Origin: JBCCTX01 sp964652565
GTDB lineage: Bacteria; Bacteroidota; Bacteroidia; J057
Direction: 5' to 3'
Length of the DNA stretch: 64,000 bases
Assembly (NCBI GenBank): GCA_964652565.1
Contig: CAZZEC010000005.1
Span: 12,591 to 76,590, forward strand
The position numbers were made by a program, and so were the translations under genes. Under the pieces are notes generated by a model that was not told the origin of the DNA, searched no databases, and worked only from the letters and a program-made list of their open reading frames with translations. Shown here piece after piece: positions 26,826-34,313 of this stretch. Each line of letters opens with the position of its first letter. The first letter of the stretch is position 1.

Positions 26826-29800
26826 ATGAAATATTTTATACGGGTTTTTGCAAGATTAACTACATTTTTTTTCTCTCAGCACTTCATTTATTCGATGGTT
26901 GGGCTTTTGATGAGCATGGGAATTTCGCTTCCGACACATGGACAAATTGCATCTGTATCGTCAACACCTCCCTTTCTAAAAGATCCTATTGCAGCATCCT
27001 GGGCAGATTCAGTGGTTCAACAGCTGAGTGTTAGAGAGCAAATTGCTCAACTCATCATGGTTGCAGCCTTCTCAAACAGAGGTCCATCACACACATATGA
27101 GATCAGTAAGTTAATTGAAGATTACGGCATTGGTGGGGTCATATTTTTTCAAGGTGGTCCTGTAAGACAAGCTAAGTTGCATAATCATTATCAAACGTTG
27201 TCCAAGGTGCCTCTACTTGTAGCAATGGATGGCGAATGGGGATTAGGAATGCGTTTGGATAGCACGATGAGTTTTCCCTATCAAATGACACTGGGAGCTA
27301 TCCAGGATATGGGCCTAATTGAAAATATGGGAGAGGAAATTGGACGACAATTCAGCAGAATGGGAGTACATGTGAATTTTGCTCCTGTATTAGATGTAAA
27401 TAACAACCCCAATAATCCCGTGATCAGCTATCGCTCTTTTGGCGAACAGCCTGAACTTGTCGCAGAGAGAGGATGGGCTTATGCTAAGGGGTTGCAAAAA
27501 ATGGGAATTCTAGCTAATGGTAAACATTTCCCGGGCCATGGGGATACCGATATGGATTCTCACTATGATCTGCCTAAAATTTTGCATGATACTTCCAGAT
27601 TAACTCGTATAGAATTAGCTCCTTTTAAATACAATTTCAGCAAAGGACTGGGTAGCGTGATGGTCGCCCATCTTGAAATACCCGCATGGGAACCTACTCC
27701 CAACCTGCCAAGTACCCTTTCCAAATCTATAGTAACTGATATCCTACAGAAAAAAATGGGGTTTCAAGGGATCGTGTTTACAGATGCTTTGAACATGAAA
27801 GGAGTAACTAAGTACTACGAACCCGGAATAGTCGATGTGAAGGCATTGATGGCTGGAAATGATGTGCTGCTTTACTCTCAGGATGTATCTGCTGCTATTC
27901 GTGAAATCGAGCAAGCCTTACAATCTGGCGAAATAGATACACTTACCATCAAAGGAAAATGTCTAAAAATGCTAACACTTAAAGCATGGGCAAGACGTTA
28001 CACGCCAGATCAAGTACAAACTGAAAATCTTATAGAAGATCTGAATAGTTCTCAAGCAGACTTTCTTGCACAACAGCTAGCAGAATCTTCTCTCACGTTG
28101 CTTCGAAATGAACACAATATTATTCCCATTCAAAGATTAGATACATTAGATATTGCTGTATTATCTATTGGGAAAAAGGACAACGCATTTCAAAAGACAT
28201 TAAATAAGTTTACAAAAATATCCTCCTATTATCTTCCTGGAAATGCTACACAAGCGGAAATTGATGAAATACAATCGAAAATTGAAACACACAACTTCAA
28301 AATTATAGGGCTCCAGCAAATGAGTAAACGCCCGGGAAATTATCGCAGGATAGATGAACCCGTCAAAAAACTGATCGAATCATATGCAGAAACCCCTAAT
28401 ACGATTATTAGTGTGTTTCGCAACCCTTATACATTAGAAAGAATTCCCAAGATGAGTAAGGCACCAGGACTCATCATGGCATATGAAGGATCAGCATATA
28501 CTGAAACAGCTGCAGCTCAACTAATTATGGGTGCAATTGGTGCAAAGGGTAAATTGCCGGTAAGTATTGGTAAGGCTTTTCAATTAGGAGATGGAATCGT
28601 TTCACAAGGAAATAACCGACTAAAATTCACTGTTCCTGAAGAAATTGGTTGGGGTAGTAAATCATTATCTGGCGCTTTAGATTCGATTGTCGAAGCAGGG
28701 ATTCTACAACGGGCATATCCAGGAGCACAATTACTGGTAGCAAAAGATGGCAATGTTATTTACCATAAGGCATATGGTTATCACACCTACGACTCACTAA
28801 AATCTGTAAATTTGACGGATTTATATGACTTTGCATCCATTACAAAAGTTACGGGGCCTTTACCCGGTCTTATGAAACTGTATGGTGAAGGCAAAATTAA
28901 CCTCGACGAACCGTTTAGCAACTATTGGAAGGATTGGAAAAGGGGAAATAAGAAAGATTTAATAATCAGAGACATACTTGCCCATCAAGCTCAGCTCAAA
29001 CCATGGATTGCCTACTGGACCGAAACAGTCAAATCCAATGGAAAATTCAGGAATAAAACATTCAGAATGCGTCCCAATGATGATTACAACATAGAATTAA
29101 CTCCCTATCTCTATCAACATAGAGATTTTAGGGACAAAAAAATATTTAAATCAATACGCAAATCTCCCTTAAATGATGAGCCGGGTTATGTTTACTCAGG
29201 ATTGGCATTTTATATTTTTCCCACTGTCATAGAATCTATCACAGGTAGAGATTATGAAGATTATACCTATCATGAGTTTTATCGGAAATTAGGGGCCTAT
29301 ACGTTGGTATATAATCCTTGGGAACATTTTGATATTGAGCAAATAATTCCTACAGAAAGAGATACCTTTTTCAGGATGCAACAGATACACGGGCGTGTTC
29401 ATGACGAAGGGGCTGTCATGATGAGTGGTGTTTCAGGAAATGCTGGTTTATTCGGGAATGCGCATGATCTGGCAAAACTCATGCAGATGTACATGAATAA
29501 GGGGACATATGGAGGGGAAGAATATATATCCAAAGAGGCTGTAGAAGAATTCATACGCTATCAATTTCCTGAAAAAGACAATAGAAGGGGACTGGGATTT
29601 GACAAGCCTCCGCTTAAGGATAAAGAAAATGGATATGTAGCACCTTCTTCTAGCGATGAAAGCTTTGGGCATTCTGGATTCACAGGTACATTTACCTGGG
29701 CAGATCCTAAGCATAATTTGATGATAGTATTCTTGTCGAATAGGGTCTACCCTACCCGACTCAATCGAAAACTCTATCAATTGAATATTCGACCTAGTTT

Positions 29801-29861
29801 ACATCAGGTTCTCTATGATATGATTGAATCAAACCAGGAGAATAAACAGGAAGGGAAATAA
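26826..29861 (+). CDS. Secreted GH3 beta-N-acetylglucosaminidase fused to serine hydrolase (NagZ-AmiE-like)
   Basis: The ATG at 26826 gives a hydrophobic N-terminus ending near THGQ, a plausible signal. The TTG at 26796 is possible but less likely. Residues about 60-580 are a GH3 enzyme of the NagZ type: KHFPGHGDT at 233-241 with DSH at 244-246 supplies the His-Asp acid/base, and the nucleophile is Asp 320 in FTDALNM. The C-terminal 400 residues are a PF00144 beta-lactamase-fold hydrolase: SITK (Ser-x-x-Lys), a YSG variant of the YSN motif, and HSGFTG. In Bacillus subtilis, NagZ (YbbD) and AmiE (YbbE, same hydrolase family) are neighbours in muropeptide recovery. Here they appear fused. It ends flush against the convergent FabH-like gene. 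Confidence 0.9.
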   Translation: MKYFIRVFARLTTFFFSQHFIYSMVGLLMSMGISLPTHGQIASVSSTPPFLKDPIAASWADSVVQQLSVREQIAQLIMVAAFSNRGPSHTYEISKLIEDYGIGGVIFFQGGPVRQAKLHNHYQTLSKVPLLVAMDGEWGLGMRLDSTMSFPYQMTLGAIQDMGLIENMGEEIGRQFSRMGVHVNFAPVLDVNNNPNNPVISYRSFGEQPELVAERGWAYAKGLQKMGILANGKHFPGHGDTDMDSHYDLPKILHDTSRLTRIELAPFKYNFSKGLGSVMVAHLEIPAWEPTPNLPSTLSKSIVTDILQKKMGFQGIVFTDALNMKGVTKYYEPGIVDVKALMAGNDVLLYSQDVSAAIREIEQALQSGEIDTLTIKGKCLKMLTLKAWARRYTPDQVQTENLIEDLNSSQADFLAQQLAESSLTLLRNEHNIIPIQRLDTLDIAVLSIGKKDNAFQKTLNKFTKISSYYLPGNATQAEIDEIQSKIETHNFKIIGLQQMSKRPGNYRRIDEPVKKLIESYAETPNTIISVFRNPYTLERIPKMSKAPGLIMAYEGSAYTETAAAQLIMGAIGAKGKLPVSIGKAFQLGDGIVSQGNNRLKFTVPEEIGWGSKSLSGALDSIVEAGILQRAYPGAQLLVAKDGNVIYHKAYGYHTYDSLKSVNLTDLYDFASITKVTGPLPGLMKLYGEGKINLDEPFSNYWKDWKRGNKKDLIIRDILAHQAQLKPWIAYWTETVKSNGKFRNKTFRMRPNDDYNIELTPYLYQHRDFRDKKIFKSIRKSPLNDEPGYVYSGLAFYIFPTVIESITGRDYEDYTYHEFYRKLGAYTLVYNPWEHFDIEQIIPTERDTFFRMQQIHGRVHDEGAVMMSGVSGNAGLFGNAHDLAKLMQMYMNKGTYGGEEYISKEAVEEFIRYQFPEKDNRRGLGFDKPPLKDKENGYVAPSSSDESFGHSGFTGTFTWADPKHNLMIVFLSNRVYPTRLNRKLYQLNIRPSLHQVLYDMIESNQENKQEGK

Positions 29862-30806
29862 TTAGGCTTCGACCAACATGGCTCCATAGGAGTATCCGCC
29901 GCCGAATACCGTCATAATAATGATATCTCCTCGTGAAAACTCAGTGAGATGTTCTGATAAAGCAATACCGCACCCTGCACTCCCTGTATTACCCAGGTAT
30001 TGAATATTGGAAATCACTCTGGACTCATCCAATCCCAATTCTTTGGCAACATGACGGGTAATTCTGAGATTAGCCTGATGAGGGATAAAGTACTGTATAT
30101 CTTCTACTGTTAGGTGATTTTTCTGAATAATATTCCTGGTGGCACTTTCCATATAGTTGCAAGCATGGATAAATACATCCTTTCCATATGGCATTGATAT
30201 ACCGCCATTATTGGGTCTTAGCACTACTCCTTCCATGGCTTTGCCTATATTCCCGGCGCCACCTGTCTGAATATCTAATATCTTAAGATCTGAGGGTAGT
30301 ATACGTTGCTTACTTACCAGCATCACTACAGCCCCATCTCCCCACAAGTGATTGCTTTTTGTATCTTCTACGTTATAATAAGCAGTATTGTGCTCTGAAG
30401 ATATTACAAGTGCATATTGGGACTTGCCAGCTGCGAAGTATCCTTCTACAATCTCAAATGCATTTAATAGAGAAGAACATGCTGAGGAAATAGTAACAAC
30501 AGGTATATCATCTATTCCCAGGTGATGTTGGATAGCATGTCCCAATGTCACAATCAAGTCATATGGAGTATACGTCGCGCCTACAATTAAATCGATCTGT
30601 TCTACATCGATTTGAATATTTTCTAACAAAGTCCCTAAGGCCGCTATCCCCATTGTATGTGAATTTTCATGGTCCTGGGCCTTCCTTCTCTTCTCAATTC
30701 CCGTACGCTCGATCAACCACTCGTTTGTCAGTCCAAATCGCTCCTCAAAATGGTCATTGGTTACGACTTCTGTAGGTAGATAATGTGATACACCGTGTAT
30801 AAACAT
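29862..30806 (-). CDS. fabH: 3-oxoacyl-ACP synthase III family protein (FabH-like)
   Basis: Thiolase-fold condensing enzyme starting fatty-acid or related chains from acyl-CoA and malonyl-ACP. The Cys-His-Asn triad is C110 (SSACSS), H243 (IPHQAN) and N273 (YLGNTGSAG). The GLTNEWLIERTGI N-terminal segment is typical of FabH. The 314 residues are slightly shorter than E. coli FabH. It could be the housekeeping FabH or a paralogue for another acyl product. There is no fab cluster around it, and fabI is 16 kb away. Its stop codon abuts that of the convergent GH3 fusion gene. Confidence 0.87.
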   Translation of the reverse strand: MFIHGVSHYLPTEVVTNDHFEERFGLTNEWLIERTGIEKRRKAQDHENSHTMGIAALGTLLENIQIDVEQIDLIVGATYTPYDLIVTLGHAIQHHLGIDDIPVVTISSACSSLLNAFEIVEGYFAAGKSQYALVISSEHNTAYYNVEDTKSNHLWGDGAVVMLVSKQRILPSDLKILDIQTGGAGNIGKAMEGVVLRPNNGGISMPYGKDVFIHACNYMESATRNIIQKNHLTVEDIQYFIPHQANLRITRHVAKELGLDESRVISNIQYLGNTGSAGCGIALSEHLTEFSRGDIIIMTVFGGGYSYGAMLVEA

Positions 30807-30851
30807 AAGTTAGCAGAACAATTTCGAATCAAATGTACGTACAAATAAATT

Positions 30852-30893
30852 AAAAAAAAGTCTTAATTGATGTTTGCTAACTCAATTAAGACT
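30852..30893 (-). terminator. Intrinsic terminator downstream of fbaA
   Basis: A perfect 12-bp stem (30859-30870 with 30882-30893) with an 11-nt loop, followed on the minus strand by eight T. It lies 77 bp after the fbaA stop. The stem is AT-rich, but the T-tract is strong. Confidence 0.75.
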
Positions 30894-30969
30894 CTTATAA
30901 TTCGTTAGGTACTAAGTCTATTTTAAACAAAGGCTACGTATAACCTATTAGATAGATTTTACCTAATCA

Positions 30970-32058
30970 TTATTTTCCGTGCACATCTATTGCATTTAGA
31001 TCTTCGAATGCAACTTTTAAACGTTCTAACAATACCTTTTCACCTTCTCTTAACCATACTCTAGGATCATATTTCTTCTTATTAGGTTTATCGTCTCCCT
31101 CTGGATTACCAATTTGAGATTGCAGGTAATCGTGATTTTTTTTCTCATATTCTCTTACACCAGACCAAAATGCCCACTGTAAGTCAGTATCAATATTCAT
31201 TTTCACTACTCCATAATCAATAGCATTTCTAATATCCTCACGAGAAGAGCCAGAACCACCATGAAAAACAAAATTAACTGGGTTGTGATCCGTACCAAAC
31301 TTCTGTTGAATAAAGTCCTGCGAATTTTTAAGAATATCAGGTCTCAATTCAACGTTTCCAGGTTTGTATACACCATGTACATTTCCGAAAGCAGCAGCAA
31401 CCAGAAATCTATCACCAATTTTTTTCAGCTCCTCATAAGCATATGCCACTTCCTCAGGCTGAGTATATAGCCGGGCATTATCGATTTGTGTATTGTCTAC
31501 CCCGTCTTCTTCTCCCCCGGTAACGCCTAACTCAATTTCAATTGCCATTCCAATTTTGTTCATTCTTTCAAAGAATCGAGTTGATATCTCTACATTCTCT
31601 TCAATAGGCTCTTCTGATAGATCTAGCATATGTGAGCTGTACAATGGCTTTCCATGTTGTTCATAGTATTTTTCTCCTGCTTCTAACATTCCTTCTACCC
31701 AAGGCAATAATTTTTTAGCGGCGTGGTCGGTATGTAGAATAACTGTAACTCCATATGCTTCCGCCATGTGATGGACATGAAGGGCTCCAGAAACAGCACC
31801 TGCAATAGCCGCTTTCTCTTGGTCATTTCCCAGCCCCTTACCAGCAAAGAACTTTGCCCCACCATTTGAAAACTGAATAATTACCGGAGAATTAACTGCA
31901 CGTGCAGCTTCAATGACAGCGTTTACTGAATTAGTACCCACAACATTTGCAGCTGGAAGGGCAAAATTATGCTCATTTGCATAGTTGAGGAGTTCTTGTA
32001 CTTCATCCCCATACAATACTCCCGCTCTGAACTTTCTATCTGTTTTAACCATAGTCAC
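30970..32058 (-). CDS. fbaA: Class II fructose-bisphosphate aldolase
   Basis: Zinc aldolase interconverting fructose-1,6-bisphosphate with DHAP and glyceraldehyde-3-phosphate. The zinc and catalytic residues lie in ILHTDHAAKK, in the GVTGGEEDGVDN loop, and in FGNVHGVYKPGN and VFHGGSGSS (phosphate-binding). The KMNIDTDLQWAF segment is also typical. The 362 residues match the E. coli FbaA subtype. It is a single gene with its own terminator. Together with pfkA (13.4 kb) it covers two adjacent glycolytic steps, but they are unlinked. Confidence 0.96.
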   Translation of the reverse strand: MTMVKTDRKFRAGVLYGDEVQELLNYANEHNFALPAANVVGTNSVNAVIEAARAVNSPVIIQFSNGGAKFFAGKGLGNDQEKAAIAGAVSGALHVHHMAEAYGVTVILHTDHAAKKLLPWVEGMLEAGEKYYEQHGKPLYSSHMLDLSEEPIEENVEISTRFFERMNKIGMAIEIELGVTGGEEDGVDNTQIDNARLYTQPEEVAYAYEELKKIGDRFLVAAAFGNVHGVYKPGNVELRPDILKNSQDFIQQKFGTDHNPVNFVFHGGSGSSREDIRNAIDYGVVKMNIDTDLQWAFWSGVREYEKKNHDYLQSQIGNPEGDDKPNKKKYDPRVWLREGEKVLLERLKVAFEDLNAIDVHGK

Positions 32059-32200
32059 TAGGTTTGCAATTTTGACAAATCATGAGTTGTAAAAGCGCAA
32101 ATTAACAAATTTTCATGATCGCTTATAATTATTTGCACAATCAATCTCGAATTCAATTATATCCAAAAAATCATGATTAGTTGAAACTTCTTGTACTTTT

Positions 32201-32232
32201 TTTGGGTAAAATAGGATAGTAACGTATATTTG
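32201..32232 (+). promoter_or_regulatory. Bacteroidota-type promoter for rpsU
   Basis: TTTG at 32201-32204, a 20-bp spacer and TATATTTG at 32225-32232 match the -33/-7 consensus. The -7 box ends 27 bp before the rpsU ATG, so the 5' leader would be about 20 nt. Confidence 0.75.
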
Positions 32233-32259
32233 CAAACCAAATAAATAAGAATATTCCAT

Positions 32260-32454
32260 ATGTTAATTATAAGAGTTAAAGAGGGAGAGTCTATCGATAA
32301 GGCTTTAAGAAGATATAAGAAAAAGTTTGAAAGAACAGGTGTTCTTAAAGAAGTGAGGGAGCGAATGTTTTACAAGAAGCCTTCTATTGAAAAAAAGGAA
32401 ATGAGAAAAAAAGCTGTCAACAGACAGAAGCATTACGCATCCGAAAATTACTGA
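32260..32454 (+). CDS. rpsU: 30S ribosomal protein bS21
   Basis: A very basic 64-residue protein with the S21 signature (IIRVKEGESIDKALRRYKKK and RERMFYKKPS). In Bacteroidota ribosomes, bS21 helps cover the anti-Shine-Dalgarno end of 16S rRNA. No AGGAG-like sequence precedes this ATG: the leader is AT-rich. It has its own promoter and a terminator 36 bp after the stop, so it is probably mostly monocistronic. The order rpsU-xerC-hpf is common in the phylum. Confidence 0.97.
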   Translation: MLIIRVKEGESIDKALRRYKKKFERTGVLKEVRERMFYKKPSIEKKEMRKKAVNRQKHYASENY

Positions 32455-32489
32455 TACGCATGTATTCAGTATTTAGTAAATAAATATCG

Positions 32490-32525
32490 TTCCGGATAAT
32501 ACTATTTATTATTCGGAATTTTTTT
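32490..32525 (+). terminator. Intrinsic terminator after rpsU
   Basis: A 12-bp stem (32490-32501 with 32507-32518, including one U-G pair) with a 5-nt loop, followed by seven T. It lies 36 bp after the rpsU stop and before xerC. Confidence 0.82.
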
Positions 32526-32597
32526 ATCACTCCTAGACTATTAGTTGCAGATATATGTTTCCTTTGGTATATTAATTCTTATTCCCACCTTACAATC

Positions 32598-33509
32598 ATG
32601 TTGGAATCAGAATTTGAAACATATTTGAGAATAGAAAGAGGGTATAGTCCCTTAACCATCAAAGCTTATATGCGAGATCTTTCCGATTTGGCAGAATATC
32701 TTGATTCTCATCATCAACTCGAAGTATTCAGTCCTGAACACGTAGGTGAAATCCATTCAAAGATCCTAAGAAGTTGGTTAGGGGACCTCAAAAAGAATGG
32801 TATGAGCACTCGTACTATTTCCCGTAAGCTTTCAGCATCTAAGACGTATTTTGGATATTTGTTACGTTGTGAGATCATCACATCTCATCCCGCTTCAGGG
32901 CTATCTACGAGGGGAAAGGATAAAAAATTACCAGTCTTTCTTAAAGAAAGTGAGACAGAAAGATTATTGGATCATATCCCTTTTCCAAATTCATTTGAGG
33001 GTATCAGAGATCAATGTATCTTAGAAGTACTGTATGGATGTGGATTGAGGAGAAGTGAGATTATTTCACTACAAACAGATGGGATAGATATTCTGGGAGG
33101 TACACTCCGCGTGAGAGGCAAAGGAGATAAAGAACGTATAGTACCTTTTGGCATTCACGTAAGGACAGCGATCATCCGATATATTGCTGTACTAAAGTTA
33201 CAGGAAATAGACTATAGAAGGACTTTTTTTCTCAGATCAAATGGAGAGCCATTATATCCTAAGCTAGTATACCGAATAGTAAACAAGTATCTTACACTGG
33301 CAAGTAATGCTGCCCAAAAAAGTCCACACGTCCTCAGACATACTTTTGCTACGCATCTGCTTGACAGAGGAGCTGATCTAAATGCGATCAAAGAACTCTT
33401 AGGCCATTCCAGCTTAGCTTCTACACAAGTTTATACTCATAACACTATATCAAAACTTAAGGATATTCACAAGCAGGCACATCCCAGATCACAAGATGAT
33501 AATTCATAA
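32598..33509 (+). CDS. xerC: Tyrosine recombinase XerC/XerD-type
   Basis: Site-specific recombinase that resolves chromosome dimers at dif. The N-terminal SAM-like core-binding domain spans about 1-95. The catalytic domain has R151 (GLRRSE), K175 (RGKGDKER), H244 and R247 (HVLRHTF), H270 (LLGHSS) and nucleophile Y279 (VYTHN). All residues needed for cleavage are present. The position between rpsU and hpf is the normal chromosomal one, so this is a housekeeping Xer protein and not a phage integrase. Whether it is the XerC or XerD partner cannot be decided without phylogeny. Confidence 0.92.
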   Translation: MLESEFETYLRIERGYSPLTIKAYMRDLSDLAEYLDSHHQLEVFSPEHVGEIHSKILRSWLGDLKKNGMSTRTISRKLSASKTYFGYLLRCEIITSHPASGLSTRGKDKKLPVFLKESETERLLDHIPFPNSFEGIRDQCILEVLYGCGLRRSEIISLQTDGIDILGGTLRVRGKGDKERIVPFGIHVRTAIIRYIAVLKLQEIDYRRTFFLRSNGEPLYPKLVYRIVNKYLTLASNAAQKSPHVLRHTFATHLLDRGADLNAIKELLGHSSLASTQVYTHNTISKLKDIHKQAHPRSQDDNS

Positions 33510-33516
33510 TACTATG

Positions 33517-33807
33517 ATGGAAATTACAATTCAAGCTATTCATTTTACCGCAAATGACACGGTGAAAGATTACATTCAAAAGAAGGTCAATAAGTTGGAG
33601 CGCTTTCATGATAGAATTATTCATACAGAAGCTATACTCAGAAAGGAGCATTTGGATGGTAAGGAAAAGATGTTGATCGAACTAAAACTGAAAGTACCTG
33701 GCAATTTAATCATCGCAAAAGAGTCGGGAAGCACTTTCGAAGAGGCAATCGATCTATGTGTAAATAAGATTCAACCCCAGTTAAAAAAGCACAAAGAAAA
33801 ATCATGA
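33517..33807 (+). CDS. hpf: Short ribosome hibernation promoting factor
   Basis: A protein of about 96 residues of the HPF/YfiA family that binds the 30S decoding centre when growth slows. The ATG at 33517 gives the typical MEITIQAIHF start; ATGs at 33496 and 33514 are in frame. Further family features are YIQKKVNKLERF, and the basic C-terminus. It lacks the long C-terminal dimerisation domain. The start is 8 bp after xerC. Its stop overlaps the next start by four bases (ATGA), so it is co-translated with the barrel protein. Confidence 0.93.
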   Translation: MEITIQAIHFTANDTVKDYIQKKVNKLERFHDRIIHTEAILRKEHLDGKEKMLIELKLKVPGNLIIAKESGSTFEEAIDLCVNKIQPQLKKHKEKS

Positions 33808-34313
33808 AAAAACGCTACTTGCTCTTACTTTTTTCTCTTCTAGTCTGCGTTACTTCATATGCACAGTTACTCGGAGGCGGAGGTGTAGTATTTGGCAGCG
33901 AGGATGAAGGGAAATATGGACTAAATGTGAAATTGATGTTCCCAATTAAGGATCGCTTACATCTGTCCCCTAGCGTCACGATATTCGCACCAGATAATGA
34001 AAACAAGGTAAGCGCAGATACCAGGATACGAGTCAATGTAATTGACGTGGATGCGCAATACCATTTCTCTATTGTTTCTGAACTTGTCGCCTATCCACTT
34101 GCTGGGTTAGGGCTTGCCCTCAGTAAGACAGAAGTAACAACCAGCAACAATACCAATACGGACAACAATAGTCAGATTGGTTTGAACCTGGGAGGTGGAA
34201 TAAAATATGAGATCATAGATCGGGTCCACCTCCTAGGTGAAGTCAAATTTACTATTGCTGGCTTAGAGCAAACCAGCTTGACCCTTGGGATATTGTATAC
34301 CCTATTCGATTAA
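33804..34313 (+). CDS. Small outer-membrane beta-barrel protein
   Basis: A 169-residue protein with a clear signal peptide (MKKRYLLLLFSLL to SYAQ). The remainder is alternating polar/hydrophobic strands with Gly-rich turns (GLNLGGGIKYE, LAGLGLALSK) and a final aromatic residue two from the end (LYTLFD). This is consistent with an eight-stranded porin/OmpA-type barrel. No enzymatic motif is seen. It overlaps hpf by four bases and converges directly with gyrB, their stops being adjacent. The function is unknown. Confidence 0.75.
   Translation: MKKRYLLLLFSLLVCVTSYAQLLGGGGVVFGSEDEGKYGLNVKLMFPIKDRLHLSPSVTIFAPDNENKVSADTRIRVNVIDVDAQYHFSIVSELVAYPLAGLGLALSKTEVTTSNNTNTDNNSQIGLNLGGGIKYEIIDRVHLLGEVKFTIAGLEQTSLTLGILYTLFD

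Noticed and set aside
26826..29861. Beta-lactamase antibiotic resistance gene
   Set aside because: The domain is a PF00144 hydrolase fused to a GH3 enzyme, with a YSG variant. This points to cell-wall metabolism, not drug resistance.
32598..33509. Tyrosine recombinase as a sign of a prophage or integrative element
   Set aside because: It lies in the conserved rpsU-xerC-hpf order and has no phage, plasmid or att-like sequences around it. It is a housekeeping Xer protein.
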